Below are positions 54,605-62,510 of a stretch of DNA of 64,000 nucleotides, piece by piece. The notes below the pieces were generated by a model, which did not search any database, had not been told where the DNA came from, and saw nothing but the letters and a program-made list of their open reading frames with translations. Each line of letters begins with the position of its first letter. Positions within the stretch are counted from its first letter, which is position 1. Location of the stretch: contig NZ_RXNW01000007.1 in the NCBI RefSeq assembly GCF_004283175.1, positions 124,001-188,000 of the forward strand, given 5' to 3'. The translations under genes and the position numbers were made by a program. The stretch comes from Legionella longbeachae (GTDB taxonomy: Bacteria; Pseudomonadota; Gammaproteobacteria; Legionellales; Legionellaceae).

Positions 54605-55789
54605 TTAAGCTTCTTCAGCTCCGACGGTTACATTGCCTGTAGTATAAGAATGTGCGCCGGTACCAGCCAGTCTACCATTATTAACAATAAGGTACACATC
54701 ACGAATAGGGCGGCCGTCAAACCAACACTCTAAAATTTCACGAGTTCCTGCTGCATAACGAGCTTGTGCAGATAATGATGTACCAGAAATATGCGGTGTC
54801 ATACCATGATGAGCCATAGTCCTCCACGGATGATCTTTGGGAGCTGGTTGTGGAAACCAAACATCGCCTGCATAGCCCGCTAGTTGCCCATTTTCACAAG
54901 CATTTACAATTGCATCTTGATTACAAATCTTACCTCGTGCTGTATTGATAAGATAGGTACCACGTTTCATTTTACGCAGTAGTTGTTCATCAAACAGATT
55001 TTCTGTTTCAGGAGTCAACGGACAATTAATGGTAATTACATCGCAGACTTGTACCAATGATTCAACACTCTCATGAAAAATTAAACCTAATTCCTTTTCA
55101 ATTTTTTCAGGTAAACGATGGCGATCTGTATAATGTAATTTGACGTCAAAAGGTTTTAAACGTTTCATGACTGCTAAACCAATGCGCCCACATGCAACTG
55201 AACCTACTGTCATACCCTCAAGGTCATAAGACCGTTCGATACAATCCGCGATATTCCACCCTTTTTTTACAACACAATCATAGGAAGGTAAATAATTGCG
55301 CACCAAGGAGAGAGTCATCATAACCACATGTTCGGCAACACTGATGCTGTTTGAATAGGTAACTTCGGCAACTGTAATATTATTTTCCATTGCAGCGTGC
55401 AAGTCTACATGATCAGAACCTATTCCTGCAGTAATTACTAACTTTAGTTTTTTAGCTTTAGCAATTCGTTTAGAAGTTAAGTAGGCTGGCCAAAAAGGTT
55501 GTGAAATAACGATATCTGCATCAGGCAATTCCTTTTCGAAAATTGAGTCTGGGCCTTCTTTATCTGAAGTTACTATAAATTGATGTCCCTGAGATTCAAG
55601 AAATTGACGCAGTCCTAACTCACCTGATACTGAACCTAATAAAGTACCCGGTTTAAAATCAAGATGCCTCGGGGTAGGGATACTTTGTCCATCTGGATAT
55701 TTCTCAATTATAGGTAGGTCGTTACGTGCATAGTTTTTTGGGTAACCAAGAATTGGATCATCATAAAGAACACACAGAATTTTAGCCAT
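54605..55789 (-). CDS. fdh: NAD-dependent formate dehydrogenase
   Basis: This is a 394-residue D-2-hydroxyacid-dehydrogenase-fold enzyme oxidising formate to CO2 with NAD+, metal-free. It has the FDH signatures: YDDPILGYPKNYARNDLP near the N-terminus, GSVACGRIGLAVM as the A-x-G-R-I-G nucleotide loop, then YTDRHRLP, INTARGKICN with the conserved Arg and TPHISGTSLSAQARYAAG with catalytic His. The length and C-terminal tail ...GTGAHSY match the Pseudomonas sp. 101-type enzyme. Cys replaces Ala in the AAGRIG loop. Start ATG 55789. Single gene on its strand with a divergent amidase gene 192 bases away. Useful for formate detoxification or as an NADH source. Confidence 0.94.
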   Translation of the reverse strand: MAKILCVLYDDPILGYPKNYARNDLPIIEKYPDGQSIPTPRHLDFKPGTLLGSVSGELGLRQFLESQGHQFIVTSDKEGPDSIFEKELPDADIVISQPFWPAYLTSKRIAKAKKLKLVITAGIGSDHVDLHAAMENNITVAEVTYSNSISVAEHVVMMTLSLVRNYLPSYDCVVKKGWNIADCIERSYDLEGMTVGSVACGRIGLAVMKRLKPFDVKLHYTDRHRLPEKIEKELGLIFHESVESLVQVCDVITINCPLTPETENLFDEQLLRKMKRGTYLINTARGKICNQDAIVNACENGQLAGYAGDVWFPQPAPKDHPWRTMAHHGMTPHISGTSLSAQARYAAGTREILECWFDGRPIRDVYLIVNNGRLAGTGAHSYTTGNVTVGAEEA

Positions 55790-55981
55790 AATTTTTCCTT
55801 AAATTAAATGGTTAAATGAGTATAAATAGCTTTAAAAACTTACTAAAGATCAGCCGAAAAAAATGGAACCAATAATGTAACATCATTATTCTTGGTATGC
55901 GAAAGATTTCTTATGTTTGATTTCAAATTGCATTATACTCATAAGCCATACAAAATTTATTGATTATAAAAGGCTGCTGCT

Positions 55982-57718
55982 ATGGATAGGGCTATTCGGT
56001 TTATTCTTTTAATAGTATTTTTTCTATCTTGTGTTGCTAAAGCAGGAAATGTTGATTTTACTCCTAAAAACACTTCATTTTCTTTAGAAGAAACAACCAT
56101 TAGCCTGGTTCATGCTGCAATAAAAAATCATGAGTTAACATGTGAACAATTAATTAATCTCTATCTTGAACGCATTAAAAAATACAATTTGAGTGCGGGA
56201 GAATTTGCACCGATTAATGCTTTTGTAGAAATAAATCAAAATGTAATCTGGCAAGCAAGAAGACTCGATAAAATATATTCAAAGACACAAAAACTTATGG
56301 GGACATTGCATTGTATTCCAATCATATTAAAGGACAATATTAATACATATGATGCAACAACAAGTTCTGGATCCCTTGCATTATTAGGCAACCAGCCTAG
56401 CCACGACGCCTTTTTAGTCACTCAGTTAAGAAAAGCAGGGGCAATTATTTTGGGGAAAGCAGGGATGGATGAGTTGGCTGCAGGTATGTTTGGTATCAGC
56501 AGTAGAACAGGGCGTATTGGTAATGTGTATGATACAAAAAAAAATCCAGGAGGTTCAAGCGGAGGATCTGCTGCTGCAATCAGCGCTAACTTCGCAGTGA
56601 TTGGAATTGGTACAGATAATAGTGGTTCTGTCAGGATTCCTGCAGCATTTAATGGCATTTACGGTTTACGGCCAAGTACGGGTTTAATAAGCCAAAGCGG
56701 GATTTTTCCTTCTGGCAATTTGGATGGTACAGCAGGGCCTTTAACCCGGACAGTCCAAGATCTTGCACATGTTTTAGATGTTATCGCCAAGGTAAATCCA
56801 GAGGATATGAAAACCGCCACTGTTCCAAGAGAAAAAACTTATACCGTTTATTTAAATGAAGATGGATTAATTGGAAAGCGTATCGGAATTGTGCATAAAG
56901 TTGGAGCTAGAAATGTCTTTAAAGAGATGCCTGATGACATATTAAAAATATTTCAACAAGCATTAGTCACCTTCAAAAAATCAGGAGCTACCATCATTAG
57001 TGAAGTGGACTTACCTGAATTTAACACAGATCGTTCTTCTAATATGGCGGGAATGAGGGAAGATGTGGATCGTTATTTAAGTTCATCTCCCTCAGTACGT
57101 AAGAACTTCCAGGATTTATGTGCTTCAAATAGAATAAGAGTTTTCGGTGAAGTTCCAGAATGCATTAAATTTTTTACATCAATGCCGATTAAATATGGGT
57201 CAAAATATGAAAGTGCATTAAAATTATTTGCAAAAAATAGAACCTATGTTGAAGAGCTGATGAAACAAGAAAAACTTGATGCTCTATTAATTCCCATAAG
57301 CACTGTAGGCATTGCGACTTATGATCCTTATGAGGTGAATACCTGGCTTGCACCTGTTGCTTCTAATTCCAGCCTGCCTTCAATTACTATTAATTTTGGA
57401 TACCACAATCAAATGCCTGTTGGAGTGGAATTAATTGGAACACAGTTCAGTGAGGGAAAACTCATCGAAATGGCTTATGCATATGAAAATAAATCGCAGC
57501 CAAGAATAAAACCAAAGATGCCACTAGAAAATAAGAAATTACAAAAATTGGATATACCTGCTTACAATAATTTAATAACCAATATAGGTTATAAAACTTA
57601 TATGGGTGTGTTAATAAATAACGTAGGTAATCAACCTAAAAAACTCCAAGCAAAGCAATTTAGAACTATAGTAAACAAAGAAATAAGTAGTTTGACCGAA
57701 ACTCATCTAAACAATTAG
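55982..57718 (+). CDS. exported amidase-signature hydrolase
   Basis: This is a 578-residue protein with a signal peptide (MDRAIRFILLIVFFLSCVAKA). The amidase signature is complete: Lys in IPIILKDNINTYD, GGSSGGSAAAISANF, and nucleophile-region IGTDNSGSVRIPAAFNGIYGLRPS. LAAGMFGISSRTG is the usual substrate-pocket stretch. It differs from the cytoplasmic amidase at 50169 in length (insertion in the second half and an extra 60-residue C-terminal tail) and in export. It begins a same-strand run with an acyltransferase and a Rossmann-fold protein (10 and 13 bases apart). Extracellular amide or peptide scavenging, or envelope modification, are possible roles. Confidence 0.88.
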   Translation: MDRAIRFILLIVFFLSCVAKAGNVDFTPKNTSFSLEETTISLVHAAIKNHELTCEQLINLYLERIKKYNLSAGEFAPINAFVEINQNVIWQARRLDKIYSKTQKLMGTLHCIPIILKDNINTYDATTSSGSLALLGNQPSHDAFLVTQLRKAGAIILGKAGMDELAAGMFGISSRTGRIGNVYDTKKNPGGSSGGSAAAISANFAVIGIGTDNSGSVRIPAAFNGIYGLRPSTGLISQSGIFPSGNLDGTAGPLTRTVQDLAHVLDVIAKVNPEDMKTATVPREKTYTVYLNEDGLIGKRIGIVHKVGARNVFKEMPDDILKIFQQALVTFKKSGATIISEVDLPEFNTDRSSNMAGMREDVDRYLSSSPSVRKNFQDLCASNRIRVFGEVPECIKFFTSMPIKYGSKYESALKLFAKNRTYVEELMKQEKLDALLIPISTVGIATYDPYEVNTWLAPVASNSSLPSITINFGYHNQMPVGVELIGTQFSEGKLIEMAYAYENKSQPRIKPKMPLENKKLQKLDIPAYNNLITNIGYKTYMGVLINNVGNQPKKLQAKQFRTIVNKEISSLTETHLNN

Positions 57719-57727
57719 GTAGATAAG

Positions 57728-58927
57728 GTGCAAGAAAATATACAATGCGAAAACAAGATTGAGTTTGTAAATACACTACGTGGGATTGCGGCTTTATTTG
57801 TTGTCCTCTCCCATTATTTCAGCACTTTTTGGTACAAAAGAGATACAATAGCGCATTTAATTAACGCACCCATGCTTGATCCTCAAAACTTTAATTCGCC
57901 GATTTATATATTATGGCTTAATAAATTTTCTTTGTTTGATTGGGGTTCTTACGGGGTAGGCTTATTTTTCCTGATAAGTGGTTTTGTTATTCCTTTTTCA
58001 TTACAAAGAACAAGTATGCTCGGGTTTTTAGGGAGTCGCTTTTTGCGGATTATCCCGACTTATGTTTTTGGATTTAGTATCAGCCTAGTAGCCCTTATTT
58101 TAGGAACCAAATATTTTTTAATTTCCTGGCCTTATTCCCAACAAGAAATAGTCATTCACTATTTTCCAGGAATCCGAGACATACTTGAATCAAAAAATAT
58201 AGATTCAATTATATGGACCTTGGAAATTGAAATGAAATTTTATTTACTCGTAGCCTTATTGGGATTTTGGTTTCGTAACTACTCAATAAAAGTATTCTTT
58301 ATACCCATAATGTTCTTTCTTTTGAACTGTTACCTATCTTATATGCTGCCCGAATGGTCAATAAGTAATTTCAATGCATTTATTTGGAGTAGAATTTTTA
58401 TTTTACCCTCCCAATACATTATTTTTATGTTTCTTGGCGTTGTATTTCACTATCTCTACTGCCATAAACTTGAACCTGATCACGGATATTTTACAACAGG
58501 GTTTTTATTTCTTTTATTTTGTATTACCTGGTGGGCTGGTCCTTATGCAGAAAGTTTGATTTTAGCGTGGAGCTATGCCTTAGCATTACTAACCTTTATG
58601 TTTGCTTATACTTTTCCACATTTTTTTAAGACAAATCGATTAGTTAAATTTTTAGCAGATATTAGTTACCCCTTGTATATTATTCATTGTATTGGCGGCT
58701 ATGTATTTCTTCGCATTTTATTAGATAAAGGGTTTAATACTGGTGTATCATTAATTTTAGTTAGTGCAGTTGCCATCATAGTTTCCTGGTTAGTTCATCT
58801 CTTTATTGAAAAACCTTCTCAAATATTGGGTAGAAAATTTGCAGCAAAACGTAACTTAAACGCAAGAATATTTAATTTATTTACAAGTAAAAAAGCAAAA
58901 CCATTCAAGTTAAATCAATTTCAATAA
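57728..58927 (+). CDS. acyltransferase-3 (OafA/NodX-like) membrane protein
   Basis: This is a 399-residue integral membrane protein. NTLRGIAALFVVLSHYF is the acyltransferase-3 start with the conserved R...H, DWGSYGVGLFFLISGFVIPFSL the G-V-x-x-F-F-x-I-S-G-F block, and LGSRFLRIIPTYVFGF the third. About ten spans. It O-acylates an envelope glycan or lipid. The start is GTG 57728, nine bases after the amidase stop and behind GATAAG; the same operon is likely. No SGNH domain is attached, unlike the gene at the right window edge. Confidence 0.9.
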   Translation: MQENIQCENKIEFVNTLRGIAALFVVLSHYFSTFWYKRDTIAHLINAPMLDPQNFNSPIYILWLNKFSLFDWGSYGVGLFFLISGFVIPFSLQRTSMLGFLGSRFLRIIPTYVFGFSISLVALILGTKYFLISWPYSQQEIVIHYFPGIRDILESKNIDSIIWTLEIEMKFYLLVALLGFWFRNYSIKVFFIPIMFFLLNCYLSYMLPEWSISNFNAFIWSRIFILPSQYIIFMFLGVVFHYLYCHKLEPDHGYFTTGFLFLLFCITWWAGPYAESLILAWSYALALLTFMFAYTFPHFFKTNRLVKFLADISYPLYIIHCIGGYVFLRILLDKGFNTGVSLILVSAVAIIVSWLVHLFIEKPSQILGRKFAAKRNLNARIFNLFTSKKAKPFKLNQFQ

Positions 58928-58939
58928 AAGCAGGATGTA

Positions 58940-59836
58940 ATGATGCACGCTTATGAAACAATTTTAAGCAAGCAAGAGAAAAAATGGATTTTGGAACGTA
59001 GAGTGACAAGACTCTCTGATAATAAAGAGGTACAAATCTATCCCATGGGGGCTGAGCGTTATTTCTCATCGGCTTTAGCGGGGAATCAAAAGTATCGATA
59101 CAATATTCGCTCTGATATAGAGGGAAAAAATATTTTAGTGATCCCTGGTCATGGCAACAGTAGTTTTTTAATGGCTCTGGCTGGAGCAAAATCTGTGACC
59201 GCTTATGATAAAGATCCAGTAACAATTGCATGGATGAAGGCATTTAAAAAATATTATCATTATAGGGAATATACGGTTCAAGGCACGCCTCTGGCCTCAA
59301 TTGGTGAATTGTTTACCTCACTTACGTATTGGTATCCTACCCTAGTCAATATACCCGGGGTGAAATTAATTCAATTTTTATTTTGGATTCTCCATCCAAA
59401 CTCCCTAAGACGAGCCTATATTCATTACATGGTAACATTAGTTCAAAAGGCCATCCAAATGAAAACACAAGAAGACTTTGAACTTGATAAAAAAATTCAA
59501 TTTCATGTGGGTACAATAGATGATATTTCCACAATCCATGAAAAGCAGTATTTTCATACCGCATTTATTCCCTACCTTTTAGGAGTAGAAAACGGTATAG
59601 AAAAAGAAAAAGAGATAGTACATTTTATGAATAAACTTATGAAAATAATTCCTAATGGACGCATTATAGTAAGTCCGTCTAAAAATGTTAAAGATTTTTA
59701 TATCCTTGGCAAACGTTATTTTGTGACGACAGGTTATAAAAATCTTTATGATATTCCTGATCTTAAAGCATATCTTTTGGAGAATGATGAGTATTGGTTG
59801 CGTAACCAAGGTCTCGCCATATTTGGTAGAAAGTAA
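58940..59836 (+). CDS. Rossmann-fold (SAM-binding-like) orphan protein
   Basis: This is a 298-residue protein. IEGKNILVIPGHGNSSFLMALAGAKSVTAYDKDPVTIAWMKAF (about residues 57-99) has the shape of a class I SAM-binding motif: strand, G-x-G-x-x loop, then an acidic end AYDKDP. The rest, including FIPYLLGVENGIEKEKEIVHFMNKL and GRIIVSPSKN, fits late strands of the same fold. A BtaA/DUF3419-like aminocarboxypropyl transferase or an unusual methyltransferase is conceivable; no match is certain. Follows the acyltransferase by 12 bases and is likely cotranscribed, so the product could be a lipid or glycan. AGGATG precedes the double ATG. Confidence 0.6.
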   Translation: MMHAYETILSKQEKKWILERRVTRLSDNKEVQIYPMGAERYFSSALAGNQKYRYNIRSDIEGKNILVIPGHGNSSFLMALAGAKSVTAYDKDPVTIAWMKAFKKYYHYREYTVQGTPLASIGELFTSLTYWYPTLVNIPGVKLIQFLFWILHPNSLRRAYIHYMVTLVQKAIQMKTQEDFELDKKIQFHVGTIDDISTIHEKQYFHTAFIPYLLGVENGIEKEKEIVHFMNKLMKIIPNGRIIVSPSKNVKDFYILGKRYFVTTGYKNLYDIPDLKAYLLENDEYWLRNQGLAIFGRK

Positions 59837-59934
59837 AACCGATGTATCCGGATTATCCTTTGTTATTTAGATTTGCTTTATAGTTATAATCATGTTATTT
59901 AACTTTAAAATGGAGTTTTAAGGGAGAATTTTTC

Positions 59935-60990
59935 ATGGAATACAAAACGCTAGGTAATACTGGATTACTCGTTTCGCGACTTTGTTTAGGCACCATGACC
60001 TTTGGGGGAAGAGGGTTTTGGGAAGCAATCGGCTCAGTAGGACAAGCAAATGCTGATGAAATTGTAAGGACATCTTATGAGGCTGGAATCAATTTTTTTG
60101 ATACTGCTGATGTTTATTCCGAAGGTGAAAGTGAATCTGTTCTTGGTCAGGCACTGAAAAATCTTCACATCGCCAGAAAGGATGTAGTGATTGCAACCAA
60201 AGTATATGGCAGGGTTGGTCCGGGCTACAATGATATTGGGGCTTCTAGAAAGCATATTATGGATGCAGTGGATGCAAGTCTTCGCCGTTTAAATACAGAT
60301 TATATTGATTTATACCAAATTCATGGAAATGATCCCATAACGCCCATAGATGAAACATTGCGAGCATTAGACACATTAGTACAACAGGGAAAAGTACGCT
60401 ATATAGGTTGTTCCAATTGGCCAGCATGGAAAATTGCCAAAGCCTTAGGAGTTTCTCAACTTAAAAATCTCGTTCATTTTGATACATTACAAGCATATTA
60501 TTCCCTTGCTGGTCGCGATCTTGAGCGAGAAATTATCCCCTTACTGGAAGAGGATAAAATGGGCTTACTTGTTTGGAGCCCTTTAGCTGGCGGCTTGCTT
60601 TCAGGTAAATTTAACCGTGATAATCAAAAACCAGAAAATTCCCGGCGCTCAAATTTTGATTTCCCTATTGTAGACAAGGAGAGGGTTTGGCGAGTTCTCG
60701 AAGTGATTGAGCCTATTGCACGGCATCATAATTGCAGTTCTGCTCGTGTATCGTTAGCTTGGTTGCTCACAAAACCAGCTGTAACTTCTGTGATCATTGG
60801 TGCCAAGCGTATTGATCAGTTACAAGATAATCTTTCAGCGGTAAGGCTTAAGCTAAACTCGGATGAAATAAAACAGTTAAATGAGGTTAGTGCTTTACCA
60901 GCTGAATATCCTGGTTGGATGCTTCCTTTTCAAGCATTAGATAGATTAGATCCTTCTGTTCAGCGTTTAGATGCTTTAAATCAAAAATAG
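59935..60990 (+). CDS. aldo/keto reductase
   Basis: This is a 351-residue TIM-barrel NADPH oxidoreductase. MEYKTLGNTGLLVSRLCLGTMTFGG is the AKR start; FFDTADVYSEGESESVLGQAL carries Asp and Tyr; VIATKV the Lys; DLYQIHGNDP the His of the catalytic tetrad. VIIGAKRIDQLQDNL is the late cofactor-binding motif. It resembles the YajO/Tas-like group (AKR11/12). GGGAG stands seven bases upstream of ATG 59935. Own promoter likely, as there is a 98-base gap after the preceding gene. Substrate unknown. Confidence 0.93.
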   Translation: MEYKTLGNTGLLVSRLCLGTMTFGGRGFWEAIGSVGQANADEIVRTSYEAGINFFDTADVYSEGESESVLGQALKNLHIARKDVVIATKVYGRVGPGYNDIGASRKHIMDAVDASLRRLNTDYIDLYQIHGNDPITPIDETLRALDTLVQQGKVRYIGCSNWPAWKIAKALGVSQLKNLVHFDTLQAYYSLAGRDLEREIIPLLEEDKMGLLVWSPLAGGLLSGKFNRDNQKPENSRRSNFDFPIVDKERVWRVLEVIEPIARHHNCSSARVSLAWLLTKPAVTSVIIGAKRIDQLQDNLSAVRLKLNSDEIKQLNEVSALPAEYPGWMLPFQALDRLDPSVQRLDALNQK

Positions 60991-61062
60991 ACATTTACAA
61001 CAGCACTCATTTATAAGTGTGCCCATTGCGGCACAATATTTTTTAGGTGCATGAGGGATGGA

Positions 61063-61416
61063 ATGTTTAAAGTACTATTGAGCATATTTATCAGTTTAAT
61101 TTCATCATTGGTATTTGCAAATCATGATACTAATTCTTGCAAACCTCAAGTCGCCACTCCAATAAAGAATTGGTAAGTAGTTGCCTTTAATACAGCAGAG
61201 ATTCCAACAAGCCAAGCGTTTCAAGGAAAAAATTTAATTTATTCTGTAAAAGCACATCCTCACAATAAAGTAAATCAAGTTACAATTGATTCAAATAATG
61301 GCTGAATAAAAATTAAAGCTGATGGCAAAGATAATTTCAATGTCCTTGTTAATGTCATGAATAAATGCGGTAATGCATCTACTACATTTAATGTACAAAT
61401 TGATGAAGAAAATTAA
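61063..61416 (+). pseudogene. exported small-protein gene with two in-frame stops
   Basis: One continuous frame of 117 codons begins with a signal peptide (MFKVLLSIFISLISSLVFA) and a Cys-bearing HDTNSCKPQ, but is interrupted by TAA at 61174 (after KNW) and TGA at 61303 (after DSNNG). Both can be explained by single changes (CAA>TAA; TGG>TGA). The rest, VVAFNTAEIPTSQAFQGKNL and ...TFNVQIDEEN, resembles an Ig-like/cadherin-type beta domain. The undisturbed frame and clean composition say this was a gene until recently. It could also be read-through coding, but two different stops make that unlikely. Confidence 0.7.
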
Positions 61417-61505
61417 AAAACATTTTTATTGATTGGATTATCAGAGCCATGCCTTAAATAATATTGAAATAAAAAGAGTATTGGGTATAGACCATAATCT
61501 ATCAG

Positions 61506-62510
61506 ATGTTTATCATACATAGCTCTAAAAAACAAATGAACTCATTAATGGTAAGAAAAAGAAGTATATTTTATAACTTAAATAACTTGTTACTGGTTTT
61601 TTTTCTTTGCTTATTAACCAGCACGGTACAATCAGGTATTGTGGTATTTCAAAGTGATTTTGGTATAAAGGATGGTGCTGTGAGTGAGGTGAAAGGGGTT
61701 ATGATCACGGTCGATCCCTCACTTACTATTTCAGACTTAACACATGAAATACCAGCTTATAATATTTGGGAAGCATCCTATCGACTCTATCAAACAGCCC
61801 CGTATTGGCCAAAAGACACCGTCTTTATAAGCGTAGTTGATCCTGGAGTTGGGACCAAGCGCCGTTCTATAGTAGCTCTAACTAAGAACGGTCAATATTT
61901 TGTAACTCCTGATAATGGAACATTAACTCTTATTGACGATAAATTTGGAATTAAAGAAGTACGGGAGATAGATGAAACCAAGAATCGTTTAATCGGTTCC
62001 GGTTCCTCATATACATTTTTTGGTAGAGATGTATATGGTTACACTGCTGCAAAATTAGCTTCTGGAAAGATTTCATTTGAAGAAGTTGGCCCTAAACTTA
62101 ATGAGCCTATTGTAAAAATCCCATATGAAAAAGCTTCAATCAAAAATGATAAATTACAAGGCACAATAGTAATACTTGATCCTCAATATGGAAATCTATG
62201 GACCAATATTGATCAGCAATTACTTGAAAAATATGGCGTCAAGGATGGCGCATGCTATAAAGTGAGGATCTATCAAAATCATCATAACAGATTTGTAGGT
62301 CTGGTGTTATTCCAAAATACATTTGGAGAGACTCACAAAGGTAAAGATTTACTTTATCTAAATAGCTTGCTTTATTTGGCTTTAGCAAAAAATCAAGGAA
62401 ATTTTGCTCAAATTCATCATATTGGTTCAGGCCCTGATTGGACAATAACCGTTAAAAAAACAACAAAATCAAAAGCACAGTGTGATAGCGAAGGGATCTA
62501 CATACAATGA
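61506..62510 (+). CDS. exported SAM hydrolase/halogenase-fold (DUF62) protein
   Basis: This is a 334-residue protein of the SAM hydroxide adenosyltransferase family (SAM + water to adenosine + methionine; fluorinases and chlorinases share the fold). The N-terminal domain has FQSDFGIKDGAVSEVKGVM with the two Asp that hold SAM ribose/activate water, HEIPAYNIWEA, and VDPGVGTKRRSIVA; the second domain has YFVTPDNGTLTLID and ILDPQYGNLWTNI. Unusually, a hydrophobic leader (NNLLLVFFLCLLTSTVQSG) ends about residue 44, indicating export. Start ATG 61506; ATG 61536 or 61548 would give a shorter leader. The stop overlaps the next start by four bases (ATGA). Confidence 0.85.
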   Translation: MFIIHSSKKQMNSLMVRKRSIFYNLNNLLLVFFLCLLTSTVQSGIVVFQSDFGIKDGAVSEVKGVMITVDPSLTISDLTHEIPAYNIWEASYRLYQTAPYWPKDTVFISVVDPGVGTKRRSIVALTKNGQYFVTPDNGTLTLIDDKFGIKEVREIDETKNRLIGSGSSYTFFGRDVYGYTAAKLASGKISFEEVGPKLNEPIVKIPYEKASIKNDKLQGTIVILDPQYGNLWTNIDQQLLEKYGVKDGACYKVRIYQNHHNRFVGLVLFQNTFGETHKGKDLLYLNSLLYLALAKNQGNFAQIHHIGSGPDWTITVKKTTKSKAQCDSEGIYIQ

